From Falsiroseomonas algicola (GTDB taxonomy: Bacteria; Pseudomonadota; Alphaproteobacteria; Acetobacterales; Acetobacteraceae): a stretch of 64,000 bases of DNA. A program made the translations under genes and the position numbers. The notes under the pieces are model-generated. The model saw nothing but the letters and a program-made list of their open reading frames with translations, was not told the DNA's origin and searched no databases. The stretch is from the NCBI RefSeq assembly GCF_011040385.1, contig NZ_JAAIKB010000002.1, positions 372,001-436,000 of the forward strand, written 5' to 3'. Below, piece after piece: positions 27,635 through 36,508 of this stretch (position 1 is its first letter; each line of letters opens with the position of its first letter).

Positions 27635-28299
27635 CGCTTCCGCAGCGCCACGGCCAGGATGTTGGTCGCGGTCGGCTTGAACTGAAGGAACCGCCAGGCC
27701 GGCACGGGGCCCGTGCTGGCCGGCGCGAAGGCGAGGGCAGGGGGCTCGTCGAGGGTGAAGCCGAAATTCTCCAGCCCCATGGCGATGCCCTCGCCCGTCG
27801 CCTTCACGAAGGCCTCCTTCAGCGTCCAGATGCGCAGGAACGCCTCGTGCCGCGCCGCGCGCGGCAGCGCCGCGATCATTGCGGCCTCGCTCGGCGCGAA
27901 GAATCGCTCCGCGATGCCCTCGCCGGCTTCACGCCGAGCTAGATCCTCGACGTCCAGCCCGACATCATCGTCCCGCGCCACTGCACAAGCGACGAGGTTG
28001 CGCGTATGGCTGAGGTTGAAGCGCAGCCACGGCATCCCGTGCTCGGGCGCCACCTCCGGCTTCCCGGCGGGGCCTTCCAAGAAGCGCCATGCGTCCGGCG
28101 CCAGCCTGCCCGCCTCGGCCAGCATCCGCCGAGCCAGCGCATGGGCAGCGATGTAGGCGTGGCGGTCGGGGTCACTGTGGAAGCGCGCGGCGCGCGCCTG
28201 CTCCGCCGGTTCCAGCACCGCATGCCAGGCCGAAAGCGTCGCCGCATCGGCCTGCTGCGGCAGCACCCAGCGCAGGCGGACGCAGCCTGTCCTAGTCAA
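27622..28299 (-). CDS. Sfp-type 4'-phosphopantetheinyl transferase
   Basis: A 225-residue enzyme that moves 4'-phosphopantetheine from CoA to a serine of a carrier protein. The family motifs are FNLSHTRNL (94-102), GLDVED (114-119, Mg-binding Asp116 and Glu118) and WTLKEAFVKATGEG (158-171). Length and layout match Sfp/Gsp enzymes, not the short AcpS type. No NRPS, PKS or other carrier-protein gene is in the window, so its target lies elsewhere. It overlaps the stop of the downstream-strand neighbours at both ends: 13 nt with the phosphoesterase gene and 8 nt with the Bug gene upstream. Confidence 0.93.
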   Translation of the reverse strand: MTRTGCVRLRWVLPQQADAATLSAWHAVLEPAEQARAARFHSDPDRHAYIAAHALARRMLAEAGRLAPDAWRFLEGPAGKPEVAPEHGMPWLRFNLSHTRNLVACAVARDDDVGLDVEDLARREAGEGIAERFFAPSEAAMIAALPRAARHEAFLRIWTLKEAFVKATGEGIAMGLENFGFTLDEPPALAFAPASTGPVPAWRFLQFKPTATNILAVALRKRQPG

Positions 28300-29257
28300 G
28301 CTTGATGCCGAGGTCCCGGATCAACGGGCGCCACCGCGCGATTTCGCCGCGCATCTGCGCGTTGAACGCCGCCGCATCGCCTGGCACCGCCTCCGCACTC
28401 AGGTTGCGCACGACCTGCGCCACCTCCTCGCTCGCGACCGCCTGGTTCAGTGCGCTGTTCAGCCGTGCCACCGCCGCGGGCGGCGTGGCTGCGGCGACGC
28501 TCATGCCCATCCAGGCATAGGCCTCCGCCTCCGCCAAGCCGAGTTCCTGCAAGGTCGGCACCTCCGGCAGCGCCGGGATGCGCGCGGGCGACATCACCGC
28601 CAGCGCCCGCGCCTGCCCCTGCCGGATCGCACCCATGGAGGAAGCGCTGTCCGTCAGCATGCAATCCACCGACCCTGCCAGCATGTCCTGCAACGCCGCC
28701 GGCGAATTGCGGTAGGGCACATGCGTCGCATCGAAGCGGGCCACGCGCGCAACATACTCCATCGCCAGGTGCTGCGGGCTGGCCACGGCGCCGCTGCCGA
28801 AGGTAGGGGCCTTGGCGCGCGCCGCGGCCAGGAAGCCCGCCCAGTCGCGGATCGGGTTCTCGGTCCGCACGATCAGGATCAGCGGGAAGCGCGCGATCAG
28901 GCCGACGCCGGTCAGCGCCGTGTCCGGGTCATAGGGCAGCCGGGCATAGAGGGCCGGGCTGTAGATCGCCATGCCGTTGTCCACCATCAGCAGGGTGTGT
29001 CCATCGGCCGGCGCCTGCAGCACCGTCTCCGTCGCCAGCACGCCGCCGCCGCCGGGGCGGTTGTCCACCACGACGTTCTGGCCGAGCCTGGCACCCATCT
29101 GCCGCCCGATCAGCCGCGCAAACTGGTCGGAGGGCCCGCCCGCGCCATAGGCGATCACCCATCGCAACGGCCGTTCCGGGAAGGACTGCGCCCGGGCCGC
29201 GGCGCCCAGGGCAGGCAGGGCCAGCGTGGCGAGGCCAAGCGATCGGCGGGTCAGCAT
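28292..29257 (-). CDS. Bug/TctC-family periplasmic solute receptor
   Basis: A 321-residue Bug protein with signal peptide MLTRRSLGLATLALPALGAAARA, then FPERPLRWVIAYGAGGPSDQFARLIGRQM and VVVDNRPGGGGVLATETVLQAPADG. It is notably similar in wording to the Bug encoded at 33968 (both have WVIAYGAGG/WMVAYGAGG, VDNGM and RWRPLIRDLGI), so the two look like paralogs flanking the same catabolic block. ATG 29257 follows GGAGGATT. It is divergent from the IlvD-type gene over an 86-nt gap with an 11-bp inverted repeat, suggesting joint control with that pathway. Confidence 0.92.
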   Translation of the reverse strand: MLTRRSLGLATLALPALGAAARAQSFPERPLRWVIAYGAGGPSDQFARLIGRQMGARLGQNVVVDNRPGGGGVLATETVLQAPADGHTLLMVDNGMAIYSPALYARLPYDPDTALTGVGLIARFPLILIVRTENPIRDWAGFLAAARAKAPTFGSGAVASPQHLAMEYVARVARFDATHVPYRNSPAALQDMLAGSVDCMLTDSASSMGAIRQGQARALAVMSPARIPALPEVPTLQELGLAEAEAYAWMGMSVAAATPPAAVARLNSALNQAVASEEVAQVVRNLSAEAVPGDAAAFNAQMRGEIARWRPLIRDLGIKLD

Positions 29258-29279
29258 GGGGCGGCAATCCTCCGGCAGC

Positions 29280-29343
29280 GCGGGAAGGTTCGCAGACGCC
29301 CCGGGGCAAGACAAGCGGGCGGCTTTCTGCCTAACCTTCCCGC
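29280..29343. promoter_or_regulatory. Back-to-back promoters with 11-bp inverted repeat
   Basis: GCGGGAAGGTT (29280-29290) and its exact reverse complement AACCTTCCCGC (29333-29343) lie 53 bp apart, centre to centre, about five helical turns. Each arm overlaps a candidate -10 element. On the plus strand AAGACA (29308)-N18-TAACCT (29332) would start transcription at the ilvD ATG. On the minus strand TTGTCT-N17-GAACCT would serve the Bug gene. A shared repressor or dimeric regulator is inferred. Confidence 0.5.
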
Positions 29344-31029
29344 ATGCCGAACCGATCCCGCGTCACCATCGATGGCCTCGACCGCGCGTCCCACCGCGCC
29401 TTCTACCGCGCCATGGGCCTGTCGGAGGATGATCTCTCCAAGCCGATGATCGGCATCGTCTCCTTCAAGGGGGACCAGACGCCCTGCAACCAGACACATG
29501 GCTTCCAGGTGGATGCCGCGCGGCTCGGCGTGGCGGCGGCCGGCGGCGTGCCGCGCGAATTCACGGCACCCTCCGTCTCCGACGGCCTCAGCATGAACCA
29601 TGAGGGCATGAAGTTCAGCCTGGTCAGTCGCGAGCTTGTCGCGGACACGATCGAGGCGACGATGCATGGCCTGGCCTATGACGCGCTGCTGGGGTTCGGC
29701 GGCTGCGACAAGACGCTGCCCGGCGTGATGATGGGCATGCTGCGCATTAACCTGCCCTCCATCTTCCTCTATGGCGGCTCAGCTTTGCCCGGCCGCTACA
29801 AGGGCCGCGACCTGACCGTGCTCGACAGCTACGAAGCCGTGGGCGCCGTCATGGCCGGCACCATGGATGCGGCGGAGGCCGCGCGCATCGAGCACGCCTG
29901 CCTGCCCACGGTCGGCTCCTGCGGCGGCCAGTTCACCGCGAACACCATGGCAATGGTGGGGGAGGCGCTGGGCCTCTCGCTGCCCAATTCCTCCATGGTG
30001 CCGGGCGTCTATTCCATCCGCGCCGCCATCGCGCAGCAGGCGGCGAAGCGGCTGCTGGCGATGCTGGAACAAGGCGGGCCGCTGCCGCGGGAGATCGTCA
30101 CCTGGAAGGCGCTGGAGAACGGTGCCGCGATCGTCGCCGCCACCGGCGGTTCCACCAATGCCGCGCTGCACCTGCCCGCCATCGCGAACGAGGCCGGCAT
30201 CCGCTTCACCATGGAGGATGTCGCCCGCGTCTTCGCCCGCACGCCGCTGATCGGCGACCTGCGCCCTGGCGGCCGCTTCACCGCGAAGGACGTGCATGAT
30301 GCAGGAGGGGCCGCGATCATCATCGGCGCGCTGATCCGCAGCGGGCACATGCATGGCGATTGCCTGACCGTCACCGGCCGCACCATGGCGGAGGAGTATG
30401 CCGGCGCCGAGGCCCCTGATGGCCAGGTGGTCCGCGACCCCGCGACGCCCATCGCCCCCGATGGCGGCGTCGCGATCCTGCGCGGCAACCTCTGCCCCGA
30501 TGGCGCCGTCATCAAGGTCGCTGGCCTGAAGTCGCTGGTGTTCGAGGGCGTGGCCCGCGTCTTCGAAGGCGAGGATGTCTGCGTAGAGGCCGTGCGCACC
30601 CGCGACTACGAAGCGGGCCAGGTCCTCATCATCCGCGGCGAGGGCCCGGTCGGCGGCCCCGGGATGCGGGAGATGCTGGGCGTGACCGCGCTGATCTATG
30701 GCCAGGGCATGGGGGAGAAGGTCGCGCTCGTCACCGATGGCCGTTTCAGCGGTGCTACGCGCGGCATGTGCATCGGCTACGTCGCGCCGGAAGCCGCCAT
30801 CGGCGGGCCGCTCGCCCTGGTCCGGGACGGCGACCGCATCCGCATCGATGCCAAGGCCATGCGCATGGATCTGCTCGTGCCGGACAGCGAAGTCGCGGCA
30901 CGCCGCGCCGCCTGGGCGCCACCCGCGCCGCGACACCGTGCGGGCCTGCTGGCGAAATACGCGAAGCTGGTCGGCCAGGCGCCGGGTGGCGCCGTGACTC
31001 ATGAAGGCCCGGCGGAATGGCCGCTGTGA
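29344..31029 (+). CDS. IlvD/Edd-family dehydratase (dihydroxy-acid or sugar-acid dehydratase)
   Basis: A 561-residue Fe-S dehydratase. Three cluster cysteines are visible: Cys48 (TPCNQTH), Cys121 (GGCDKTLPG) and Cys193 ([12 protein letters not shown]), the pattern of [2Fe-2S] enzymes. [18 protein letters not shown] and [12 protein letters not shown] are family hallmarks. It resembles IlvD (2,3-dihydroxyisovalerate dehydratase) closely. Yet it is co-transcribed with three NAD(P)-dependent dehydrogenases and sits between two Bug receptors, so a sugar- or hydroxy-acid dehydratase in a catabolic route is equally plausible. The ATG is preceded by no Shine-Dalgarno sequence and lies at a predicted transcription start, so the mRNA may be leaderless. 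Confidence 0.88.
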   Translation: MPNRSRVTIDGLDRASHRAFYRAMGLSEDDLSKPMIGIVSFKGDQTPCNQTHGFQVDAARLGVAAAGGVPREFTAPSVSDGLSMNHEGMKFSLVSRELVADTIEATMHGLAYDALLGFGGCDKTLPGVMMGMLRINLPSIFLYGGSALPGRYKGRDLTVLDSYEAVGAVMAGTMDAAEAARIEHACLPTVGSCGGQFTANTMAMVGEALGLSLPNSSMVPGVYSIRAAIAQQAAKRLLAMLEQGGPLPREIVTWKALENGAAIVAATGGSTNAALHLPAIANEAGIRFTMEDVARVFARTPLIGDLRPGGRFTAKDVHDAGGAAIIIGALIRSGHMHGDCLTVTGRTMAEEYAGAEAPDGQVVRDPATPIAPDGGVAILRGNLCPDGAVIKVAGLKSLVFEGVARVFEGEDVCVEAVRTRDYEAGQVLIIRGEGPVGGPGMREMLGVTALIYGQGMGEKVALVTDGRFSGATRGMCIGYVAPEAAIGGPLALVRDGDRIRIDAKAMRMDLLVPDSEVAARRAAWAPPAPRHRAGLLAKYAKLVGQAPGGAVTHEGPAEWPL

Positions 31030-31895
31030 AGCTCGCCTTCCTCGGCCTCGGCCTGATGGGCGCGCCGATGGCGCGGCGCCTGATTGCGGCGGGGCATGAC
31101 GTCACGGTCTGGAACCGCAGCCCCGCCAAGGCCACACCCTTCGTGGAGGCCGGCGCGCGCCTCGCCGCCACGCCCGCCGAGGCCGCGGCCGGGGCGCGCA
31201 TCGTCTTCCTCAACCTGATGGATGCCGCCGCGACCGAGGCCGTCTGCTTCGGCCCCGGCGGCATCGCGGAGGCGCCCGCCGCGGACCGCATCGTCGTGGA
31301 CCACGCTTCCATCGCGCCCGACCGCACCCGCGCCATTGCCGCGCGGCTGCTGGCCGCCAACGGCACGCGCTGGGTGGATGCGCCCGTCTCCGGCGGTACG
31401 CGCGGCGCCACCGATGGCACGCTGGCGGTGATGGCGGGCGGGGAGGCCGCCGACATCGAAGCCATCCGCCCCTACGTCATGGCCATGGCGCGCAACCTCA
31501 CGCATCTCGGCCCGGTCGGCGCCGGCCAGACGGCGAAGCTCTGCAACCAGATCATCTCCGGCAGCCTGATGAGCGTGATCGCGGAGGCGGTGCGCCTCGC
31601 GCAGAATGCCGGGATTGATGCGGCGCGCCTGCCGGAAGCCTTCGCCGGCGGCTTCGCGGACAGCCTGCCGCTGCGCCTCTTCGTGCCCCGCATGGCCTCC
31701 GGCAACCACGAACCGCCCATCGGCAGCGCCGCCTCCATGGTCAAGGACCTGGAGGCCGTGCTGCAACTGGCGGCGCAGACCGGCACGCCCGTGCCCATGT
31801 CGGGCCTGGCGCTGCAGATGCTGCGCCTGACGATGGCGCGCTTTGGCGGCGATGCCGAAGCCTTGATGGTCCATTCCCTGAGCGAGCACGCATGA
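31017..31895 (+). CDS. 3-hydroxyisobutyrate dehydrogenase family oxidoreductase
   Basis: A 292-residue NAD(P)-dependent beta-hydroxyacid dehydrogenase (MmsB/GarR/GlxR family). The Rossmann motif [15 protein letters not shown] (8-22) and the substrate-binding [21 protein letters not shown] are clear, and the catalytic Lys lies in [15 protein letters not shown] (near 173). It overlaps the dehydratase gene by 13 nt. In this family the substrate may be 3-hydroxyisobutyrate, tartronate semialdehyde or a similar acid. With a dehydratase upstream, oxidation or reduction of a small hydroxy acid is likely. Confidence 0.9.
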   Translation: MAAVKLAFLGLGLMGAPMARRLIAAGHDVTVWNRSPAKATPFVEAGARLAATPAEAAAGARIVFLNLMDAAATEAVCFGPGGIAEAPAADRIVVDHASIAPDRTRAIAARLLAANGTRWVDAPVSGGTRGATDGTLAVMAGGEAADIEAIRPYVMAMARNLTHLGPVGAGQTAKLCNQIISGSLMSVIAEAVRLAQNAGIDAARLPEAFAGGFADSLPLRLFVPRMASGNHEPPIGSAASMVKDLEAVLQLAAQTGTPVPMSGLALQMLRLTMARFGGDAEALMVHSLSEHA

Positions 31896-32962
31896 AGATC
31901 GCTGTTCTTGGCGGCGGCAACGGCGCCTTTGCCGCCGCGGCCGATTTCACCGAAGCGGGGCACGACGTGCGGCTCTGGCGCACCAGCGCCGAGGCGGCGC
32001 GCGAGGCCTCCACGATCACGGTGAGGGATTCGCGCGGCCAACGCGCCACGACGCCTGCCCTCGTCACCGCCGACCTGGCGGCGGCGATCCGCGGCGCCAC
32101 CCTCATCCTCGCCCCCGCGCCGGCCACGACGCATGAAGCGCTGGCGCCGCAACTGGCGCCGCTGCTGGAGGACGGCCAGGTCGTCTTCCTCACCCCCGGC
32201 ACGCTCGGCACCATCATCCTGGCCCGCGCGCTGCATGCGCATCGCCCTGGCGCCCGCGTGGCCTTCGCGGAGACCGGCACGCTGCCCTGGCTCGCCCGCA
32301 AGCACGGCCCGGAGCTGGTCGCCATCACCGTGCGGGCGAAGCGCCTGCCGGTCGGCGTCTTCCCGCTGGCCCTCGCCGACCACGCCATCGCCACCATCGG
32401 CGCCGCCTTCCCTGGCGTGATCGAACCCTGCGGCGATGCGCTGTCCGGCGCGCTCATGAATGCGGGGCCGATCATTCACCCGCCGCTCATCACCATGAAT
32501 GCCGGCCCGCTCGAGCATTTCCCGAAGTGGGACATCCACAAGGAAGGCACCCAGCGCAGCATCCGCCGCGTGACCGATGCGCTGGATGCGGAGCGCGTGG
32601 CGACGCGCGAAGCCCTGGGCTACGCCGCGCCGCATTTCCCGCTGGCCGACCACTACGCCAAGGAAGGCCCCGAATGGTGCTACGGCCGCGGCAGCCATGA
32701 CCGCCTGACCGATAGCGGCGACTGGCGTGAAAACATCGTGCTGACCGAGCATCGCTATATGCGGGAGGATACGCGCCTCGGCCTGTCGCTTCTCATCGAC
32801 GCTGGCCGCGCGGCCGGCGTGCCGACGCCGCTCGCCCGCGCCTTCCTCGCCATCGGCAGCGCCATCTGCGCCGAGGATTTTCTCGAATCGCGCACGCTCG
32901 CGCGCTGCGGCTTGCCAGCCGATGCCGCCGGCCGTGCGAAGGTACTGCGCGATGGCTTCTGA
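31892..32962 (+). CDS. Octopine/nopaline (opine) dehydrogenase-family protein
   Basis: A 356-residue protein with an N-terminal Rossmann fold ([28 protein letters not shown], 2-29) and the C-terminal opine dehydrogenase domain (about 180-330). Hallmarks are MNAGPIIHPPLITMNAGPLEHF, which holds the His proposed for catalysis in this family, and KWDIHKEGTQRSIRRV. Opine dehydrogenases join or split an amino acid and a 2-oxo acid through a reduced imine. Here it starts on ATGA overlapping the HIBADH-type gene, so it belongs to the same catabolic operon. A role in opine or N-(carboxyalkyl)amino-acid breakdown is inferred. Confidence 0.85.
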   Translation: MKIAVLGGGNGAFAAAADFTEAGHDVRLWRTSAEAAREASTITVRDSRGQRATTPALVTADLAAAIRGATLILAPAPATTHEALAPQLAPLLEDGQVVFLTPGTLGTIILARALHAHRPGARVAFAETGTLPWLARKHGPELVAITVRAKRLPVGVFPLALADHAIATIGAAFPGVIEPCGDALSGALMNAGPIIHPPLITMNAGPLEHFPKWDIHKEGTQRSIRRVTDALDAERVATREALGYAAPHFPLADHYAKEGPEWCYGRGSHDRLTDSGDWRENIVLTEHRYMREDTRLGLSLLIDAGRAAGVPTPLARAFLAIGSAICAEDFLESRTLARCGLPADAAGRAKVLRDGF

Positions 32963-33944
32963 GCGAATCGCCATCGGCTGCCTCGGTGCCGGCCGCATGG
33001 GGCGCGGCATCGCCGTGCACTTCGCCTATGCCGGCCACCCCGTCACCCTCTTCGACCTCAAGCCCCGCGCCGCCGGGGATTTCGCCGCCTTGGCCGCTGC
33101 CGCCCACGACGAGATCGCGGCGACGCTCTCCATGCTGGCCGATCTCGGCCTGGGTGACGCCGCCGCCGTGCCCGCCATTGCCGCCCGTGTCACGATCCTC
33201 CCGGCCGCGGAGGCGGCGGCACTGCGCGACATGCCGGTGGTGTTCGAGGGCGTGCCCGAGATCCTCGATCTGAAGCGCGCCGCGCTGGCGGAGGCCGCGG
33301 CGCTGATGGCGCCCGACGCCATCCTCGCCTCCACCACCTCCACCATCATGGTGGACGACCTCTCCCCCGCCGTGCCGAACCCTGCGCGCTTCCTCAACGC
33401 GCATTGGCTCAACCCCGCCTACCTGGTGCCGCTGGTCGAAATCTCCCCAGGCCAGCACACGGATCCCGCCGTCACGGCGCGCCTGATGGAAACGCTGGAA
33501 TCCGTCGGCAAGGTCCCGGTCCGCTGCGCACCGAGCCCCGGCTTCATCATCCCCCGCATCCAGGCGCTGGCGATGAACGAGGCCGCGCGCCTGGTCGAGG
33601 AAGGCGTCGCGAGCGCCGAGGATATCGACCGTGCGCTGCGCTACGGCTTCAGCTTCCGCTTCGGCGTGCTCGGCATGCTGGAATTCATCGACTGGGGCGG
33701 CGTCGACATCCTGCACCACGCCAGCCGCTACCTGGAATCGTCCCTCGGCGACGCCCGCTACCGCGCCCCCGCCATCGTCGGGCGGCACATGGCGGAGGGA
33801 AAGCTCGGCATGGGCACCGGCAGCGGCTTCCTCCCCTGGGCGGAGATGGACATCGCCGCCCATAAGCGCCGCCGCCTCGGCGAACTGATCGCGCGACTCC
33901 GCGCGGAAGGGCTGGCGCGGCCGCCCGTTCTGCCCCCAGCATGA
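32952..33944 (+). CDS. 3-hydroxyacyl-CoA dehydrogenase-family protein
   Basis: A 330-residue NAD-dependent dehydrogenase with Rossmann motif GCLGAGRMGRGIAVHFAYAGHPVTLFD (9-35). The second domain has the family sequence ARFLNAHWLNPAYLVPLVEISPG and SPGFIIPRIQALAMNEAARLVEEG (about 195-220), where the catalytic His (AHWLNP) is retained. The HWxNP pattern resembles carnitine dehydrogenase and lambda-crystallin-like members rather than fatty-acid enzymes. ATG 32952 overlaps the preceding gene by 11 nt. It is the fourth enzyme gene of the operon and likely acts on a hydroxy acid. Confidence 0.85.
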   Translation: MASERIAIGCLGAGRMGRGIAVHFAYAGHPVTLFDLKPRAAGDFAALAAAAHDEIAATLSMLADLGLGDAAAVPAIAARVTILPAAEAAALRDMPVVFEGVPEILDLKRAALAEAAALMAPDAILASTTSTIMVDDLSPAVPNPARFLNAHWLNPAYLVPLVEISPGQHTDPAVTARLMETLESVGKVPVRCAPSPGFIIPRIQALAMNEAARLVEEGVASAEDIDRALRYGFSFRFGVLGMLEFIDWGGVDILHHASRYLESSLGDARYRAPAIVGRHMAEGKLGMGTGSGFLPWAEMDIAAHKRRRLGELIARLRAEGLARPPVLPPA

Positions 33945-33967
33945 CGCCACCAGCCCCAGGAGGCCCC

Positions 33968-34939
33968 ATGACGCTCCGCCGCCGCGCCCTGCTCGCGACC
34001 CCCCTCGCGCTTGCCGCCACGCCCGCCCTGGCGCAGGGCGCCGCCTGGCCGGATCGGCCGACGCGCTGGATGGTGGCCTATGGCGCCGGTGGGGCCTCCG
34101 ATCTCTTCGCCCGCATGATCGCGCGCGCGCTCGCCGCGCCTGGCGTGCCGCCCGTGGTCGTGGAGAACCGGCCGAGCGGCGGCGGCATCGTCGCGACGGA
34201 AGCGGTGCTCGCCTCCCCCGCCGATGGCGGCACCGTGCTGCATGTCGACAACGGCATGATGATCTACAATCCGGCCCTCTACAGCCGGCTGCCCTTCGAC
34301 CCCGACCGCGATCTCGTGCTGGCCGGCTTCATCGCCCGTTTCCCCTTCTTCATCCTGACCCGCCCGGAAAGCCCGCTCACGACTTTCGAGGAGTGGCGCG
34401 CCGCGGCCCAGCGCCAGTCGTTGACCTATGCCACGCCGGCCGTCGCCAGCCCGCACCACATGGCGATGGAATTGCTGCGTGTGCGGGCGGGCGTCCAGGT
34501 GGAGCACGTGCCCTATCGCGGCATGCCCGCGGTGCTGCAGGACCTGATCGCCGGGCGCGTGGATTGCGCGATCGCCGACGTCACCAATGCGCTGCCGCTG
34601 CTCTCCACGAACCGCGCCCGCGCTCTGGTCACCTTCGGCGCTGCCCGCGTCCGCGCCGTGCCCGATGTGCGCACTGCGACGGAGGCAGGCATCGCGGACT
34701 GCGTTGCCGATGGATGGCAGGGTGTCTCGCTGTCCCGCAACGCAGCGCCGGAGGTGCTGGCCCGGGTCAATGCCGCGGTGCGCGCCGCCATGGCGACGCC
34801 GGAGGTGACCCGCCAGCTGGCCACGACGGGAGCGGAGACGGAGCCGATGAGTCTCGCTCAATGCGCCGACCTCATCCGGCGCGAGAACGCGGTCTGGCGC
34901 CCCCTGATCCGAGACCTCGGCATCCGCCTGGAAAGCTGA
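33968..34939 (+). CDS. Bug/TctC-family periplasmic solute receptor
   Basis: A 323-residue Bug protein. The signal peptide MTLRRRALLATPLALAATPALA is followed by WPDRPTRWMVAYGAGGASDLFARMIARAL and VVVENRPSGGGIVATEAVLASPADGG. AGGAGG 5 nt before ATG 33968 decides the start, though an in-frame ATG at 33941 overlaps the previous stop. It ends the IlvD-dehydrogenase operon. Its close resemblance to the Bug at 28292-29257 suggests two receptors for related ligands of one pathway. It faces the GST gene with only 3 nt between stops. Confidence 0.92.
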   Translation: MTLRRRALLATPLALAATPALAQGAAWPDRPTRWMVAYGAGGASDLFARMIARALAAPGVPPVVVENRPSGGGIVATEAVLASPADGGTVLHVDNGMMIYNPALYSRLPFDPDRDLVLAGFIARFPFFILTRPESPLTTFEEWRAAAQRQSLTYATPAVASPHHMAMELLRVRAGVQVEHVPYRGMPAVLQDLIAGRVDCAIADVTNALPLLSTNRARALVTFGAARVRAVPDVRTATEAGIADCVADGWQGVSLSRNAAPEVLARVNAAVRAAMATPEVTRQLATTGAETEPMSLAQCADLIRRENAVWRPLIRDLGIRLES

Positions 34940-34942
34940 TCG

Positions 34943-35569
34943 CTACGTCAGCGGCAGCGCCACATATTTCTGGAATCCAGGCCGCGCCGCCAGCGCATCA
35001 TGCCAGCGCTGGAGGTGCGGCATCGGCCGCCGATCGATCGGAAGCAGCAGCCAGCGATAGGCGTAGATGCCGAGCGCGATGTCGGCCAGCGTCAGCGCAT
35101 CGCCGCACAGGAACCCGCTGCGGGACAGTCGGTCGTCCAGCATCCCGAACAGCGCCTCCACCTGCGCCTTCGCCTTCTCGAAGGCGGCCCAGTCCCGCTC
35201 CGGCTCCGGGATGCGGAACAGGGTGAAATAGACGGTCACCAGCGGCGGATTCAGTGCCGTCTGCTGCCAGTCCATCCAGCGGTCGCAATCCGCGGCTTCT
35301 CGGAGGTCGGCCGGATAGATCGGGTGGCCCGGTGCCCGTGACCGCGCGAGGTAGCGGAGGATCGCGTTGCTCTCCCACAGCACGAAACCGTCCGGCTCCT
35401 CGATCACCGGCACCAGCGCGTTGGGGTTCTTCGCGAGGTAGGCAGCCTCCCGCGTCCCACCGAAGGGCCCGCCGACATCGATCCGCTCGAAGTCGATCCC
35501 CAGCTCCTCGCACAGCCAGAGCAGCTTCATGACGTTGGAGGATGTGGCCCGGCCCCAGATGCGCAGCAT
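34943..35569 (-). CDS. Glutathione S-transferase family protein
   Basis: A 208-residue GST. The thioredoxin-fold N-terminal domain (1-80) opens MLRIWGRATSSNVMKLLWLCEELGIDFERIDVGGPFGG and contains NALVPVIEEPDGFVLWESNAILRYLA, the glutathione-binding region. Ser10 or Ser11 would be the activating residue. The all-helical C-terminal domain has LTLADIALGIYAYRWLLL. It is the last gene of a three-gene operon with a Bug receptor and an alpha/beta hydrolase. The substrate is unknown; ring- or ester-containing xenobiotics are possible. Confidence 0.92.
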   Translation of the reverse strand: MLRIWGRATSSNVMKLLWLCEELGIDFERIDVGGPFGGTREAAYLAKNPNALVPVIEEPDGFVLWESNAILRYLARSRAPGHPIYPADLREAADCDRWMDWQQTALNPPLVTVYFTLFRIPEPERDWAAFEKAKAQVEALFGMLDDRLSRSGFLCGDALTLADIALGIYAYRWLLLPIDRRPMPHLQRWHDALAARPGFQKYVALPLT

Positions 35570-35593
35570 GGTGCAAACTCCGTCGTGCCGGAC

Positions 35594-36499
35594 TCAGTCT
35601 AGCCGGAGCAGTTCGCGGAGCCAGGCCAGCACGTCGCGCCGCAGGGCGGCCCCCGCCACGGCGTTGCCACCGACATGCACTTCCGTCGCGACGCAGGGAT
35701 CGGCATAGCTGAAGGGCAGCCCTGTCGCCGCGTTCACCAGCAGCCCCGGCTCCCGCTCCTCGATCCGGCAACCCCGCACGCTCTGCGATCCCCGCACCAG
35801 CGCCGCCGCCGGGCTCAGCGGATTGTCGAAGCCATGATGCGCGTCGTCGTATTCGATGATTTCGGCGTCATGCCCCGCTTCCCGCAGCCGCGCCACATGG
35901 GCCCGCGCGGGCCCGATCGGGTTGAAGTCGTCCGGCCTGCCATGGAAGACGCGCAGCGGCGCCGGCAGCATCGCCGTATCGCCGATGTAGCGCGTGCCGC
36001 AATCCGGATACACCGCCGCGGTGCCCACCGGCGCCACCCCGCTCCGGTTCCACATCTGATGAAAGCGCGCCATCCCGGCATAGAGCGCGCCCTGTCCACC
36101 GCGGGAGAAGCCGAGCACCGCGATCCGTGCCGGATCCACCGCCGGATGCGCCGCCAGCACCTCCAGCGCCCGGTAGATGTCGAGCACGAAGGCCAGCCGC
36201 CCCAGCCGCGCCTGGTCCCCGGCCACCGAGACGATGCCCCGCCCCGTGAATCCATCCAGCACGAAGGCCGCCGCCCCCAGCGCGTTGATCTGCCGCTGCC
36301 ACAGCGCGACGGAGGGACCAATGCCGCCCGACCCATGCATCACCACCACGACGGGTTGCCGCCCCTCTCGCTGCGCCAGGCTCAGCAGCCCGGTGACGAT
36401 GGCCTCCGGCCCCTCCGCCTGGCCCAGCAGGAATTGCCTGTCCGTCAGGGTCAGGCTGCGGATGGCGTGAAGCTCCATCCGCGCGGGCAGGTCCTGCAT
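35594..36499 (-). CDS. Dienelactone-hydrolase-like alpha/beta hydrolase
   Basis: A 301-residue cytoplasmic hydrolase. VVVVMHGSGGIGPSVALWQRQINALGAAAFVLDGF carries the oxyanion region, GFSRGGQGAL (near 149-158) has the nucleophile serine elbow, and HGRPDDFNP and DAHHGFDNP give the probable acid and His. The pattern fits the dienelactone hydrolase family, although the nucleophile there is often Cys and here is Ser. It lies 9 nt after the Bug gene stop and 24 nt before the GST start. An ester or lactone taken up through the Bug system is a sensible substrate. Confidence 0.85.
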   Translation of the reverse strand: MQDLPARMELHAIRSLTLTDRQFLLGQAEGPEAIVTGLLSLAQREGRQPVVVVMHGSGGIGPSVALWQRQINALGAAAFVLDGFTGRGIVSVAGDQARLGRLAFVLDIYRALEVLAAHPAVDPARIAVLGFSRGGQGALYAGMARFHQMWNRSGVAPVGTAAVYPDCGTRYIGDTAMLPAPLRVFHGRPDDFNPIGPARAHVARLREAGHDAEIIEYDDAHHGFDNPLSPAAALVRGSQSVRGCRIEEREPGLLVNAATGLPFSYADPCVATEVHVGGNAVAGAALRRDVLAWLRELLRLD

Positions 36500-36508
36500 G
36501 CGTGCGTC

